Below, in pieces: positions 1-5,214 of a DNA stretch of 5,214 bases. A program made the position numbers and the translations under genes. The notes beneath the pieces were generated by a model, which worked only from the letters and a program-made list of their open reading frames with translations, did no database searches and was not told where the DNA came from. Numbering within the stretch: position 1 is the first letter of the stretch; every line of letters begins with the position of its first letter. Origin of the DNA: Bacteroidota bacterium (GTDB lineage: Bacteria; Bacteroidota; Bacteroidia; Chitinophagales; LD1); the NCBI GenBank assembly GCA_018267355.1, contig JAFDYP010000084.1:1-5214 (forward strand). Reading direction: 5' to 3'.

Positions 1-1
1 G

Positions 2-415
2 GGCTTGGGTATCATACGCTACTATAGCAGCGGAGGGTCTATCAAAATGCTATATCTGAAATATGATATAAACGTAGAAGTGACCAAAGCCGCAGCCGTG
101 CTCACAGTATCTAATATCCGCTACTATCACTTTGATGCGACGAGCTACAAGCCGGCGCCTATCTATAACTTCAGTGGTGGCAAACCATGTGAGGAGGTGG
201 GTACACTGGAGTCACTGATCTCTTGTCAGAACTTCCATGATGAGTTTAAGAAGCTGGCTATGTACTGCAATAAAGAGATCTATGGCCATATGGCAGACCT
301 GCGCATCACGCTGATCAAAAAAAAGCTAGTGAGCGACGGGCGTCCTCCTGCAGTGACGACAAACAAAAACGCACCAAAGGTCAAGGCTACTGCTAAGGCT
401 CCGTTGAGAAAGTAG
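2..415 (+). CDS. Unrecognised protein with basic C-terminal tail (probably 5'-partial)
   Basis: I do not recognise this protein. The reading frame is open from the left edge of the window and stops at TAG 413-415. It may begin upstream, at TTG 5, or at ATG 47 (122 residues). A GGAGGG at 32-37 lies 9 bases before ATG 47 and would pass for a ribosome binding site. However, the other genes here lack such sites, and in frame these bases simply encode Gly-Gly, so I favour a start outside the window. The body is mixed alpha/beta in appearance, with a Tyr-rich stretch (IRYYHF), two or three cysteines, and no signal peptide or membrane segment in the visible part. The last 26 residues (335-412) are rich in Lys, Ala, Pro and Thr with no acidic residue after the first Asp, as in disordered nucleic-acid-binding tails; that reading is only an inference. 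It converges on the next gene with a 3-base gap. Confidence 0.6.
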   Translation, partial: GLGIIRYYSSGGSIKMLYLKYDINVEVTKAAAVLTVSNIRYYHFDATSYKPAPIYNFSGGKPCEEVGTLESLISCQNFHDEFKKLAMYCNKEIYGHMADLRITLIKKKLVSDGRPPAVTTNKNAPKVKATAKAPLRK

Positions 416-418
416 ATT

Positions 419-2305
419 TTATCTCTTTACTATCTTCTGAGTAGTGGTGCTGCCACCACTAGTGATGCTGACCATATAGACACCCTCTGTGAGGGCAGAT
501 ATATTTATAGTACTGATAGCATGACCAGCCTGAGACTGTACCAGCCGCCCTGTCAGATCGTATACGCTGATCTCATCTACAGGCCTGGTGCCGGATATCA
601 GCAGGTCAGAGGTGACAGGATTGGGGTAAAGCCTGAGGGCGTCTTCCAGCGCGCTGGATATTCCGGTATAATTTGCCCTGCGAAAACCTTGATCGAAAAA
701 ACTCTGCGCAGAATCTGCCTCTACTCCAAATTGTGATCTGGATGGACAGTTGCTTCCTACAGAATCGGTGAAAGTAACTGCGATGGTCATAAACTGCGAA
801 GTGCATGGAAGAAAAGTAAATGAGCCTGTGGTCTGCACCATGCGCCTGTCAGCGCCGGTGGCAGGATCATGACACATAGACCACTGGGTAGCATCGGCAG
901 GATCTCCGGGAAACTCATACCGGACATAGGCAGGAGTATCTATATAGAATGTGCTGCCACTGCCACCTGATACCCACACAGTATCCGGAGGAAAGTAACC
1001 GGTCTGAAACTCACGTAGAAGGTTTGCGTTAGTAGACCCAGAGCTATTATTTGTAAAACTATAAAAGGATGTCATCCCTAGCTGTCTATGCATTCGTATA
1101 GCAGGATTGCCGGGGTCGGGATACGTAGTAGTATCACTGGGGGTCTCTGCCATCACTATACCCAATACAGGCAATACACAGCCATAGCCTATCGTGCCAT
1201 TAGAGCAGGCAGTGCTACCCGTGACATCGCATACGTATGGAGCATTAGGCATATTTGCCGGTATACCATTGTATACAAAGGCCATATTGCGGGTAGTATC
1301 GCATCCTATCATATCGTTGTACGGACAGCCCAGATCGGGATCTGTGTACTGAGATATATAGGTGCTATTCAATATTGCAGCAGATTTATTGATAAAATGA
1401 TAGCGATAAAAAGTCATCTCATTCAGATTGTCATTGGTCTGAAAAGCGAAGGCGAGTGCATTGACCTGCACGCCGATGGCCTGGCCATTATTGCTACCAT
1501 TATGCGCATTGCCTTTATCGTTAAACACCCAGTAGATCATCTGGTCCGCATAGGCGTCGTGCTGCGCCAGGCTGGCAGCATCAGGAGGGCCGCAGGTGCC
1601 ATTGAATGGGGCACTGCTCACTCCTCCCTGCATGATCGTAGGATAATCTCCATGGGACGGATCATAGATACCATCGCCATCCACGTCATAAAACGGCGCG
1701 AGAGGACCGCTCATATCATATCCCAAGGCTGTGAGATAAGGGTTACCCTTGCCCGGCCAAAACTTTATACTGTCACTAAAAGATGAAACAGGCATAGTGA
1801 TATGACCCGGCGTCCCGCCTGCGCTGAGTGCAGCCTGATAGGCTGTGATCACTGACCTGATCTGAGTGGCCCATACCGGAAAATGCCTGTCCCACATAGC
1901 ACAGGTAGCCTGTGCGGTATTGCCGGTATTATCCAGCGGACCGGCGTAAAAGTCCGACCCGGAATTTTGCCTGTATAGCAGTCCTGCCATTTTCAGGTTA
2001 TTGCCGGCATCCAAACCGGATATCCAGATAGCACCCGCGTATATAGCATTCACACCGGCCTGTCCGGAAGGCGCTTTAGGTACTTCGTAGCCTGCAGACG
2101 TGGTTGCGACATTTGTCCAGAGATCGCCGGCATCGAGCAACGTCGCTCTTACATTATTGACGTCCAGCGTCACCTGTGATGTAGGCAAACTGCAATTATT
2201 CGTTTCCGTCTTGTATGATATAGCCGATGTGCGGGTACCGTTTTGTGCCGGAAGGGAGCAGGAGAAGAATAGCAGTGAAGCGGGGAGTAATAATTTTGCT
2301 TTCAT
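419..2305 (-). CDS. Secreted protein with T9SS type A C-terminal sorting domain
   Basis: This is a 628-residue exported protein of a Bacteroidota family of unknown function. Residues 1-21 are a Sec signal peptide (MKAK, then a Leu/Phe-rich core, ending in PAQ). The chosen ATG at 2303-2305 gives this signal peptide at the very N-terminus. The upstream in-frame ATG at 2369-2371 would put 22 unhelpful residues before it. The Cys near the cleavage site (LFFSC) lacks a good lipobox, so a lipoprotein is less likely. Residues 90-120 (AIWISGLDAGNN, then YRQNSGSDFYAGPLD) and 256-330 (MIYWVFNDKGNAH, FAFQTNDNLNEMTFYRYHF, YTDPDLG) resemble blocks I recall from large T9SS-exported proteins. An Asp loop DVDGDGIYDP at 207-216 resembles a calcium-binding thrombospondin type 3 or EF-hand loop. 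Residues 559-628 form the sorting domain, beginning LYPNPV and ending KIVKR. It is expected to cross the outer membrane by T9SS and be released or surface-anchored. Its catalytic role, if any, is not visible. Confidence 0.93.
   Translation of the reverse strand: MKAKLLLPASLLFFSCSLPAQNGTRTSAISYKTETNNCSLPTSQVTLDVNNVRATLLDAGDLWTNVATTSAGYEVPKAPSGQAGVNAIYAGAIWISGLDAGNNLKMAGLLYRQNSGSDFYAGPLDNTGNTAQATCAMWDRHFPVWATQIRSVITAYQAALSAGGTPGHITMPVSSFSDSIKFWPGKGNPYLTALGYDMSGPLAPFYDVDGDGIYDPSHGDYPTIMQGGVSSAPFNGTCGPPDAASLAQHDAYADQMIYWVFNDKGNAHNGSNNGQAIGVQVNALAFAFQTNDNLNEMTFYRYHFINKSAAILNSTYISQYTDPDLGCPYNDMIGCDTTRNMAFVYNGIPANMPNAPYVCDVTGSTACSNGTIGYGCVLPVLGIVMAETPSDTTTYPDPGNPAIRMHRQLGMTSFYSFTNNSSGSTNANLLREFQTGYFPPDTVWVSGGSGSTFYIDTPAYVRYEFPGDPADATQWSMCHDPATGADRRMVQTTGSFTFLPCTSQFMTIAVTFTDSVGSNCPSRSQFGVEADSAQSFFDQGFRRANYTGISSALEDALRLYPNPVTSDLLISGTRPVDEISVYDLTGRLVQSQAGHAISTINISALTEGVYMVSITSGGSTTTQKIVKR
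422..631 (-). other. T9SS type A C-terminal sorting domain (Por_Secre_tail type)
   Basis: The last 70 residues of the minus-strand secreted protein show the sorting signature in order: LYPNPV at the start, an ISVYDLTGRLV strand pair, then ISALTEGVYMVSI and the short basic end KIVKR. In known T9SS cargo this beta-sandwich is recognised by the outer-membrane translocon and normally removed on the cell surface. It is the strongest taxonomic clue in the window, because T9SS is confined to the Bacteroidota and close relatives. Confidence 0.93.
442..461. repeat. Perfect 8-bp inverted repeat near the shared 3' end
   Basis: TAGTGGTG at 442-449 is repeated inverted as CACCACTA at 454-461 across a 4-base loop CTGC. 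It lies inside the minus-strand coding region (Ser-Gly-Gly-Ser-Thr-Thr-Thr) and 27 bases past the stop of the plus-strand gene at the left edge. No T-run follows on either strand, so it is not a standard intrinsic terminator. It could still end or protect the plus-strand transcript, or be a by-product of the Ser/Gly/Thr codons. Confidence 0.4.
1658..1687 (-). other. Asp-rich calcium-binding-type loop in the secreted protein
   Basis: Residues 207-216 read DVDGDGIYDP, followed by GDYP. The spacing of acidic residues (D-x-D-x-D-G-x-x-D) is that of thrombospondin type 3 or EF-hand-like calcium loops, which are common in secreted Bacteroidota proteins. Calcium binding is inferred from the motif only. 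Confidence 0.6.
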
Positions 2306-2414
2306 ATGGCATACGGATTGCGACGATAAAGGACGGTAGAATAGCTGGCGATACCTACAAATAATTGTCATACTTTTATCATGTTATACATTCCTCTTCT
2401 CTTTCAGGACCATA
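2306..2414. promoter_or_regulatory. Divergent intergenic region holding promoters for both flanking genes
   Basis: This 109-base gap separates the divergent starts of the secreted minus-strand protein (2305) and the methyltransferase (2415), so both promoters are expected here. It is AT-rich around 2351-2390. I looked for the Bacteroidota promoter pattern (TTTG near -33, TAnnTTTG near -7). Only a weak plus-strand match was found, TACTTTTA at 2371-2378, with no upstream partner at proper spacing. On the minus strand a TTTG appears (reverse of 2360-2363) without a convincing -7 element. Exact promoter positions are therefore not called. Confidence 0.45.
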
Positions 2415-3254
2415 ATGAAACAGCAGTCAATGACAGATCAGGAAAAGGTAAAATCTTATTACAGCCAGTTTGATGAATGGGCACGTCTCGATACTGCTGA
2501 AGGAAGACTGGAGTTTGATATCTTGCTAAATCTCATCGAGCAGTATTTGCCTAAGGGTTGTACAGTACTGGATCTGGGTGGCGGGCCTGGCCGTTATACT
2601 GCGGCACTATCCCTACGCGGCTATGATATGCACCTGGCAGACCTTTCTCCGTATCTCATAGAGACAGCCAAAATCAAGTTGAAAGAGCACGGCGATCCCG
2701 CCTTTATCAAAAGTATATCTGTGGCTGATGCTCTTAATCTCAAGAGATACGGAAGCGAAAGTTTCGATGCTGTGTTGCTCCTGGGGCCACTCTACCATCT
2801 CACCTCTGCGTCTGAAATTCAAACCTGCCTGGCAGAGGTGTATAGGGTCTTGAGGTCAGGTGGCATTTTGATAGCGGCCTACATACCTTGGTTATCGGGC
2901 ATCAGAAGTGTATTGGCCCGAGCGCTATACCAGTCAGGGCAGGCAGATGCAGATACCCTGCACGAGGTGATGGAGACAGGACGCTTTCGCAATAAAAGCA
3001 GCGAGGGATTTCAGGAAGGGTATTTCCTCAAAACAGAGATGCTAGAGTCGCTCATGAGCGAGGCCGGGCTCCGGAAACTGGCTGTCCGCTCTGTGCGAGG
3101 CATAGGCAATGGAATGGAGTCAGCCATACTGACCGCTCAAGAAAAAGATCACCAGCTATACATGTGTATCATTGACATGATCCGGTCCACTGCAGCAGAC
3201 CCGGCAGTGATAGATAGTAGCGGACATGCCGTATATATCGGCTCCAAAGACTAA
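2415..3254 (+). CDS. Class I SAM-dependent methyltransferase
   Basis: This 279-residue cytoplasmic enzyme is predicted to transfer a methyl group from S-adenosylmethionine to an unidentified substrate. The Rossmann-fold motifs are present in order. Motif I, VLDLGGGPGRY, is at 51-61 (the glycine-rich SAM loop). The acidic residue after strand 2 is D76 in HLADLS, and D105 in VADA is the adenine-side Asp. Motif IV, FDAVLLLGPLYHL, is at 117-129, and LRSGGILIA at 146-154 ends the core. The 160-279 segment is a helical, substrate-side extension ending in HAVYIGSKD, the usual final strand of this family. The overall type is Methyltransf_11/25 (UbiE-like in the broad sense), but nothing shows that it acts on quinones. 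The start at ATG 2415 gives MKQQSMTDQEK; ATG 2430 is a possible alternative. No Shine-Dalgarno is seen. It lies 64 bases upstream of the exported two-domain protein and may share its transcript. Confidence 0.92.
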   Translation: MKQQSMTDQEKVKSYYSQFDEWARLDTAEGRLEFDILLNLIEQYLPKGCTVLDLGGGPGRYTAALSLRGYDMHLADLSPYLIETAKIKLKEHGDPAFIKSISVADALNLKRYGSESFDAVLLLGPLYHLTSASEIQTCLAEVYRVLRSGGILIAAYIPWLSGIRSVLARALYQSGQADADTLHEVMETGRFRNKSSEGFQEGYFLKTEMLESLMSEAGLRKLAVRSVRGIGNGMESAILTAQEKDHQLYMCIIDMIRSTAADPAVIDSSGHAVYIGSKD

Positions 3255-3318
3255 GTCCGCCTTTGCTGCATTCGTTCAATTTTTGCATACCTTGGATCCT
3301 GATTTAAAAGCCATACAT

Positions 3319-4089
3319 ATGAGATACCTGATCCTCACCGTTCTACTCGCGCTGACAGCTACGGCAGAGGCCCGTGGCGATAAAGTAAAGTACAAAGACC
3401 AGTCTGCTAATATGGGCGATGCCTCTATCCGTATAGTAGACGCTGTGGCTACAGACGCCTATACCAAGTTTAAGATACGCGTAGCCAATAAAGGCAGCGA
3501 GACCATGGTGCTGAAAGCACAGGATATCATTTTTGTGGTGAATGGCAAGGAATATAAGCCCGCTTCTGAGAAACCACTGACCATCGCACCGGGCGGCGAG
3601 GAGAGCCGCGTGGTGAATGTAGAAGGGCCAGGCATGACAGTAGATAAATATAGTGTGCGCATAGGCAGCCTGTACAAGGTCAAAACCGATGGCGGCCCTG
3701 TGCGTGTACCGGACTTTAAACTACCAGCATCGGCGAATGACTTTACCGCAGGTGGATTCAAATGCACACTGACCAGGCAGGTGCGCAAGACAGATGTGAC
3801 GGAGATCGTGTTTGACTGCTACTACTCAGGTAGCAAACTGGGCCTGGTAGATCCCGGCAAGGTCTCTCTGAAAATGCCAAACGGCAAGACCTATGCCAAT
3901 GGCCACCGTAGCCGTCCGCTCACGTTGGAGAAAGGCCAGAAGGACGACTTCAAACTGGTATGGAAAAACATTCCGGTATCTGATGGCGATATGCAGTTTG
4001 CAGAGATGTACATCCAGTTTGGCGATGCCTTTGCAGATGCACACCTGGAGAAGATGGCTGAGCAGACTATAGAGATGGAAAAGGAGTAG
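3319..4089 (+). CDS. Exported protein with two tandem beta-sandwich-like domains, function unknown
   Basis: This is a 256-residue protein that I cannot name. Residues 1-18 are a Sec signal peptide (MRYLILTVLLALTATAEA), with likely cleavage after AEA. This fixes the start at ATG 3319 rather than the in-frame ATG 3226, which lies inside the methyltransferase gene and would add 31 residues ahead of the signal. No lipobox and no T9SS tail are present, so the product is most likely periplasmic. The mature part appears to be two related halves, about 37-121 and 143-240. Each has a strand of alternating hydrophobics, then NGK-x-Y (75-79 and 188-192), PLT (86-88 and 200-202), a Gly six residues after the Pro, and a closing strand ending in a Gly. 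This recalls DUF4352-like immunoglobulin-type domains, but the family is uncertain. Cys149 and Cys167 sit on neighbouring predicted strands of the second half and could form a disulfide. An acidic/basic helix ends the protein (EKMAEQTIEMEKE). Confidence 0.85.
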   Translation: MRYLILTVLLALTATAEARGDKVKYKDQSANMGDASIRIVDAVATDAYTKFKIRVANKGSETMVLKAQDIIFVVNGKEYKPASEKPLTIAPGGEESRVVNVEGPGMTVDKYSVRIGSLYKVKTDGGPVRVPDFKLPASANDFTAGGFKCTLTRQVRKTDVTEIVFDCYYSGSKLGLVDPGKVSLKMPNGKTYANGHRSRPLTLEKGQKDDFKLVWKNIPVSDGDMQFAEMYIQFGDAFADAHLEKMAEQTIEMEKE

Positions 4090-4113
4090 ATCCGGACGCT
4101 AAATCTTTTAAAG

Positions 4114-4143
4114 AAAGGCTGCCTGCGGGCGGCCTTTTTTATT
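4114..4143 (+). terminator. Rho-independent terminator after the exported two-domain protein
   Basis: A 10-bp stem, AAAGGCTGCC (4114-4123) with GGCGGCCTTT (4128-4137), closes on a TGCG loop with a single U-G wobble. The run of six T at 4135-4140 continues as ATTT. It begins 25 bases after the stop at 4089. It should end the transcript that carries the exported protein, and possibly the methyltransferase, and it separates them from the repeat protein downstream. Confidence 0.9.
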
Positions 4144-4199
4144 TGAGGCAGCCTTGACCAATGTCACCCTCACACTTGACTGCGATCAGCGTTAAAGAC

Positions 4200-4219
4200 A
4201 TGACACTTATGTCATTTTG
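4200..4219 (+). promoter_or_regulatory. Inverted repeat with an overlapping -7-like element upstream of the repeat protein
   Basis: ATGACA (4200-4205) and TGTCAT (4210-4215) form a perfect 6-bp inverted repeat with a 4-base spacer CTTA. This is a size typical of a dimeric regulator's operator or a small hairpin. TCATTTTG at 4212-4219 matches the Bacteroidota -7 consensus TAnnTTTG at all but one fixed position and overlaps the right arm. No good TTTG lies about 20 bases upstream. The site is 35 bases before ATG 4255, in the only untranslated gap available for that gene's promoter. A repeat this short can occur by chance. Confidence 0.3.
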
Positions 4220-4254
4220 TATCAGATCTTATTATCCACCCTAAACTATTTATC

Positions 4255-5214
4255 ATGAAACAGACTTTAAAATATCTTTTTACCACTGGCTGCTTTGCGG
4301 CCCTCGTGACGCAATCCGTGGCTCAGGTGCAGGTGCAGCAGGCCGATGTGGTCGTCTCCTCTCAGGACCTGAGGCAAACTAATGCAGTCGTTTTGCAGCA
4401 GGTAGCTTTCCCATCTCATGCTGCGGGCACCTTTGTCGTCCGCTTTGATGGGACGTGCTATGCGGATTCCGGTGACAGGATGATCATGGCCGCCAGCCAT
4501 GATCGCGACTGGGGTGTAGATGATGGAAACGTGGGCATAGAGGTAGCCAATGCCAATACAGAGAGCCGTGGTTTCTCGCATACGCGCATCTATACGCTCG
4601 CTGCAGGGAGTGATACCTTCTTTGCCGTAGGCCAGAATTACGTCCATACATCTGGTAGTGGTATAGCCTCAGTCTATGGTAGCCTGACAGTAGAGTTCTG
4701 GCCAGCTACGGGACCTGTGGTAGGCTCTTCTGACTTTCAGTGGAGTGGCAACCTATCCGGGCCACAGCAGCGCATGGATACACTGGCTGTGAGCAATGCT
4801 CCAAACGGAAAAGTATTCATACATGTAGACGGCCAGGCAGGCTCAGACCCCGGAGACCGGATAGTCTGCACCGCCAACGACGCCCCCTCCTGGCTGGTGG
4901 GTGCGGGAAGTGTGGCATTTATGTCTTATAGTACGTCGCAGCGTACCAATCCATACACCCACAGCAGGATACGCAATGCCTCCGGCGCTGAAACCTACTA
5001 TGCGATGGGAGCCAATGTAGTAGACGTATCAGGATCGGGCAATGCTACCTTCTATGGTAATCTGAGTGCAGAGTTCTTTCCGGCCAGTGGCAGCGCTATG
5101 ATAGGCAATAGCGATTTGAGCATGCAAGGACTGAATGTGAGAGGCGGGCCTGTGGCCATGGACTCGGTCACTATCAATGCAGGGTCAGCAGGATATGCAC
5201 TTGTGCTGTTTGAC
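4255..5214 (+). CDS. Secreted tandem-repeat protein, 3'-partial (cut by window end)
   Basis: The frame runs from ATG 4255 to the last base without a stop, giving 320 residues of an unfinished protein. Residues 1-24 are a Sec signal peptide (MKQTLKYLF, hydrophobic core, SVAQ), with the Ala-Gln end usual for Bacteroidota exported proteins. The rest is a tandem array of one domain: repeat 1 about 34-156, repeat 2 about 157-283, and repeat 3 starting at 284 and cut off. Shared landmarks are G-x-F/V-x-V-x-x-D-G then GDR (73-75, 200-202), HTRI/HSRI (109-112, 236-239), FFAVGQN/YYAMGAN (122-128, 248-254), SGSG (133-136, 259-262), YGxL then EFWP/EFFP (147-150, 273-276), and GSSD/GNSD. The strand-rich pattern suggests a beta-sandwich or jelly roll, such as a C1q/TNF-like fold, but this is speculation. 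A T9SS sorting tail is expected beyond the window but cannot be seen. The gene has its own leader after the upstream terminator and no Shine-Dalgarno. Confidence 0.88.
   Translation, partial: MKQTLKYLFTTGCFAALVTQSVAQVQVQQADVVVSSQDLRQTNAVVLQQVAFPSHAAGTFVVRFDGTCYADSGDRMIMAASHDRDWGVDDGNVGIEVANANTESRGFSHTRIYTLAAGSDTFFAVGQNYVHTSGSGIASVYGSLTVEFWPATGPVVGSSDFQWSGNLSGPQQRMDTLAVSNAPNGKVFIHVDGQAGSDPGDRIVCTANDAPSWLVGAGSVAFMSYSTSQRTNPYTHSRIRNASGAETYYAMGANVVDVSGSGNATFYGNLSAEFFPASGSAMIGNSDLSMQGLNVRGGPVAMDSVTINAGSAGYALVLFD
4354..4722 (+). repeat. Protein repeat unit 1 of the secreted repeat protein
   Basis: Residues 34-156 form the first copy, from VSSQDL to the P-V-V before the next GSSD. It carries FVVRFDG, GDR, SHTRI, FFAVGQN, SGSG, YGSL and EFWP. 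It is about four residues shorter than copy 2 in its first 35 positions. Unit edges are set by eye at the GSSD/GNSD landmark. Confidence 0.75.
4723..5103 (+). repeat. Protein repeat unit 2 of the secreted repeat protein
   Basis: Residues 157-283 form the second copy, with FIHVDG, GDR, THSRI, YYAMGAN, SGSG, YGNL and EFFP in the same order and spacing as copy 1. The landmarks are displaced by 126-127 residues. The DNA around the YGxL-EF block (about 4674-4710 against 5052-5090) is still visibly alike, so the copies share ancestry rather than only fold. Confidence 0.8.
5104..5214 (+). repeat. Protein repeat unit 3 (truncated by window end)
   Basis: Residues 284-320 start with GNSDL, matching GSSDF of copy 2. 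They continue through MDSVTINAGSAGYALVLFD, which aligns with MDTLAVSNAPNGKVFIHVD of copy 2 and the segment ending FVVRFD in copy 1. The window ends about 30% of the way into this unit. Confidence 0.75.

Noticed and set aside
1088..1786. Long plus-strand open frame of 232 codons opposite the secreted protein.
   Set aside because: It is antisense to a convincing gene with a signal peptide and sorting tail. Its translation is oddly rich in Ile, Arg, His and Tyr and shows no domain, as expected of a shadow frame.
2306..2371. Longer start (ATG 2369-2371) for the T9SS cargo protein.
   Set aside because: The added 22 residues are polar and basic and precede a perfect Sec signal peptide that begins at the inner ATG.
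3262..3285. TTTG (3262-3265) and AATTTTTG (3278-3285) as a Bacteroidota promoter for the exported two-domain protein.
   Set aside because: The two elements are only 12 bases apart, much shorter than the usual 19-21, and the -7 element lacks its first T. It was not strong enough to call.
3226..3318. Upstream extension of the exported two-domain protein to ATG 3226.
   Set aside because: It would overlap the methyltransferase end and bury the signal peptide 31 residues inside the protein.
4176..4181. TTGACT resembling a sigma-70 -35 box before the repeat protein.
   Set aside because: No TATAAT-like sequence follows at 16-18 bases, and the organism type uses a different primary promoter consensus.
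4267..4647. Minus-strand open frame of 126 codons under the repeat protein.
   Set aside because: It lies fully antisense to the repeat protein, whose two aligned copies show that the plus strand is the coding one.
1..5214. Search for a defence system, mobile element, CRISPR array, tRNA or rRNA.
   Set aside because: No transposase, integrase, nuclease or reverse transcriptase motifs, no short direct-repeat arrays and no tRNA-like cloverleaf were seen. The window appears to be regular chromosomal content.

Overview
The window looks like an ordinary chromosomal stretch from a member of the Bacteroidota, most likely a Chitinophagales/Sphingobacteriia-like lineage with moderate GC. The evidence is a textbook type IX secretion (T9SS) type A sorting tail on the large minus-strand protein, Sec signal peptides ending in Ala-Gln, and starts without Shine-Dalgarno sequences. 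The isoleucine codon ATA is also used freely. The lineage is an inference from these features, because nothing in the window gives taxonomy directly.

Layout: (1) 2-415, plus strand, the 3' end (or all) of an unrecognised protein with a Lys/Ala/Pro-rich basic tail. (2) 419-2305, minus strand, a 628-residue secreted protein with a Ca-binding-type Asp loop and a T9SS C-terminal sorting domain. It converges on gene 1 with only 3 bases between the stop codons. (3) 2306-2414, a short divergent intergenic region that must hold the promoters for the minus-strand gene and gene 4. (4) 2415-3254, plus strand, a class I SAM-dependent methyltransferase. (5) 3319-4089, plus strand, a 256-residue exported protein that seems to be two copies of a beta-sandwich domain, followed by a strong intrinsic terminator at 4114-4143. 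(6) 4255 to the window end, plus strand, a secreted protein cut by the window edge. It is built of at least three tandem repeats of about 127 residues and lacks a stop codon inside the window.

How the genes relate: three of the five products are exported, and two of them (genes 2 and 6) have the architecture of T9SS cargo or surface proteins. The methyltransferase and the exported two-domain protein lie 64 bases apart on the same strand and end at a shared terminator, so they may be co-transcribed, although their functions show no obvious link. No mobile element, CRISPR array, defence system, tRNA or rRNA is visible. The most interesting item is the tandem-repeat secreted protein at the right edge.
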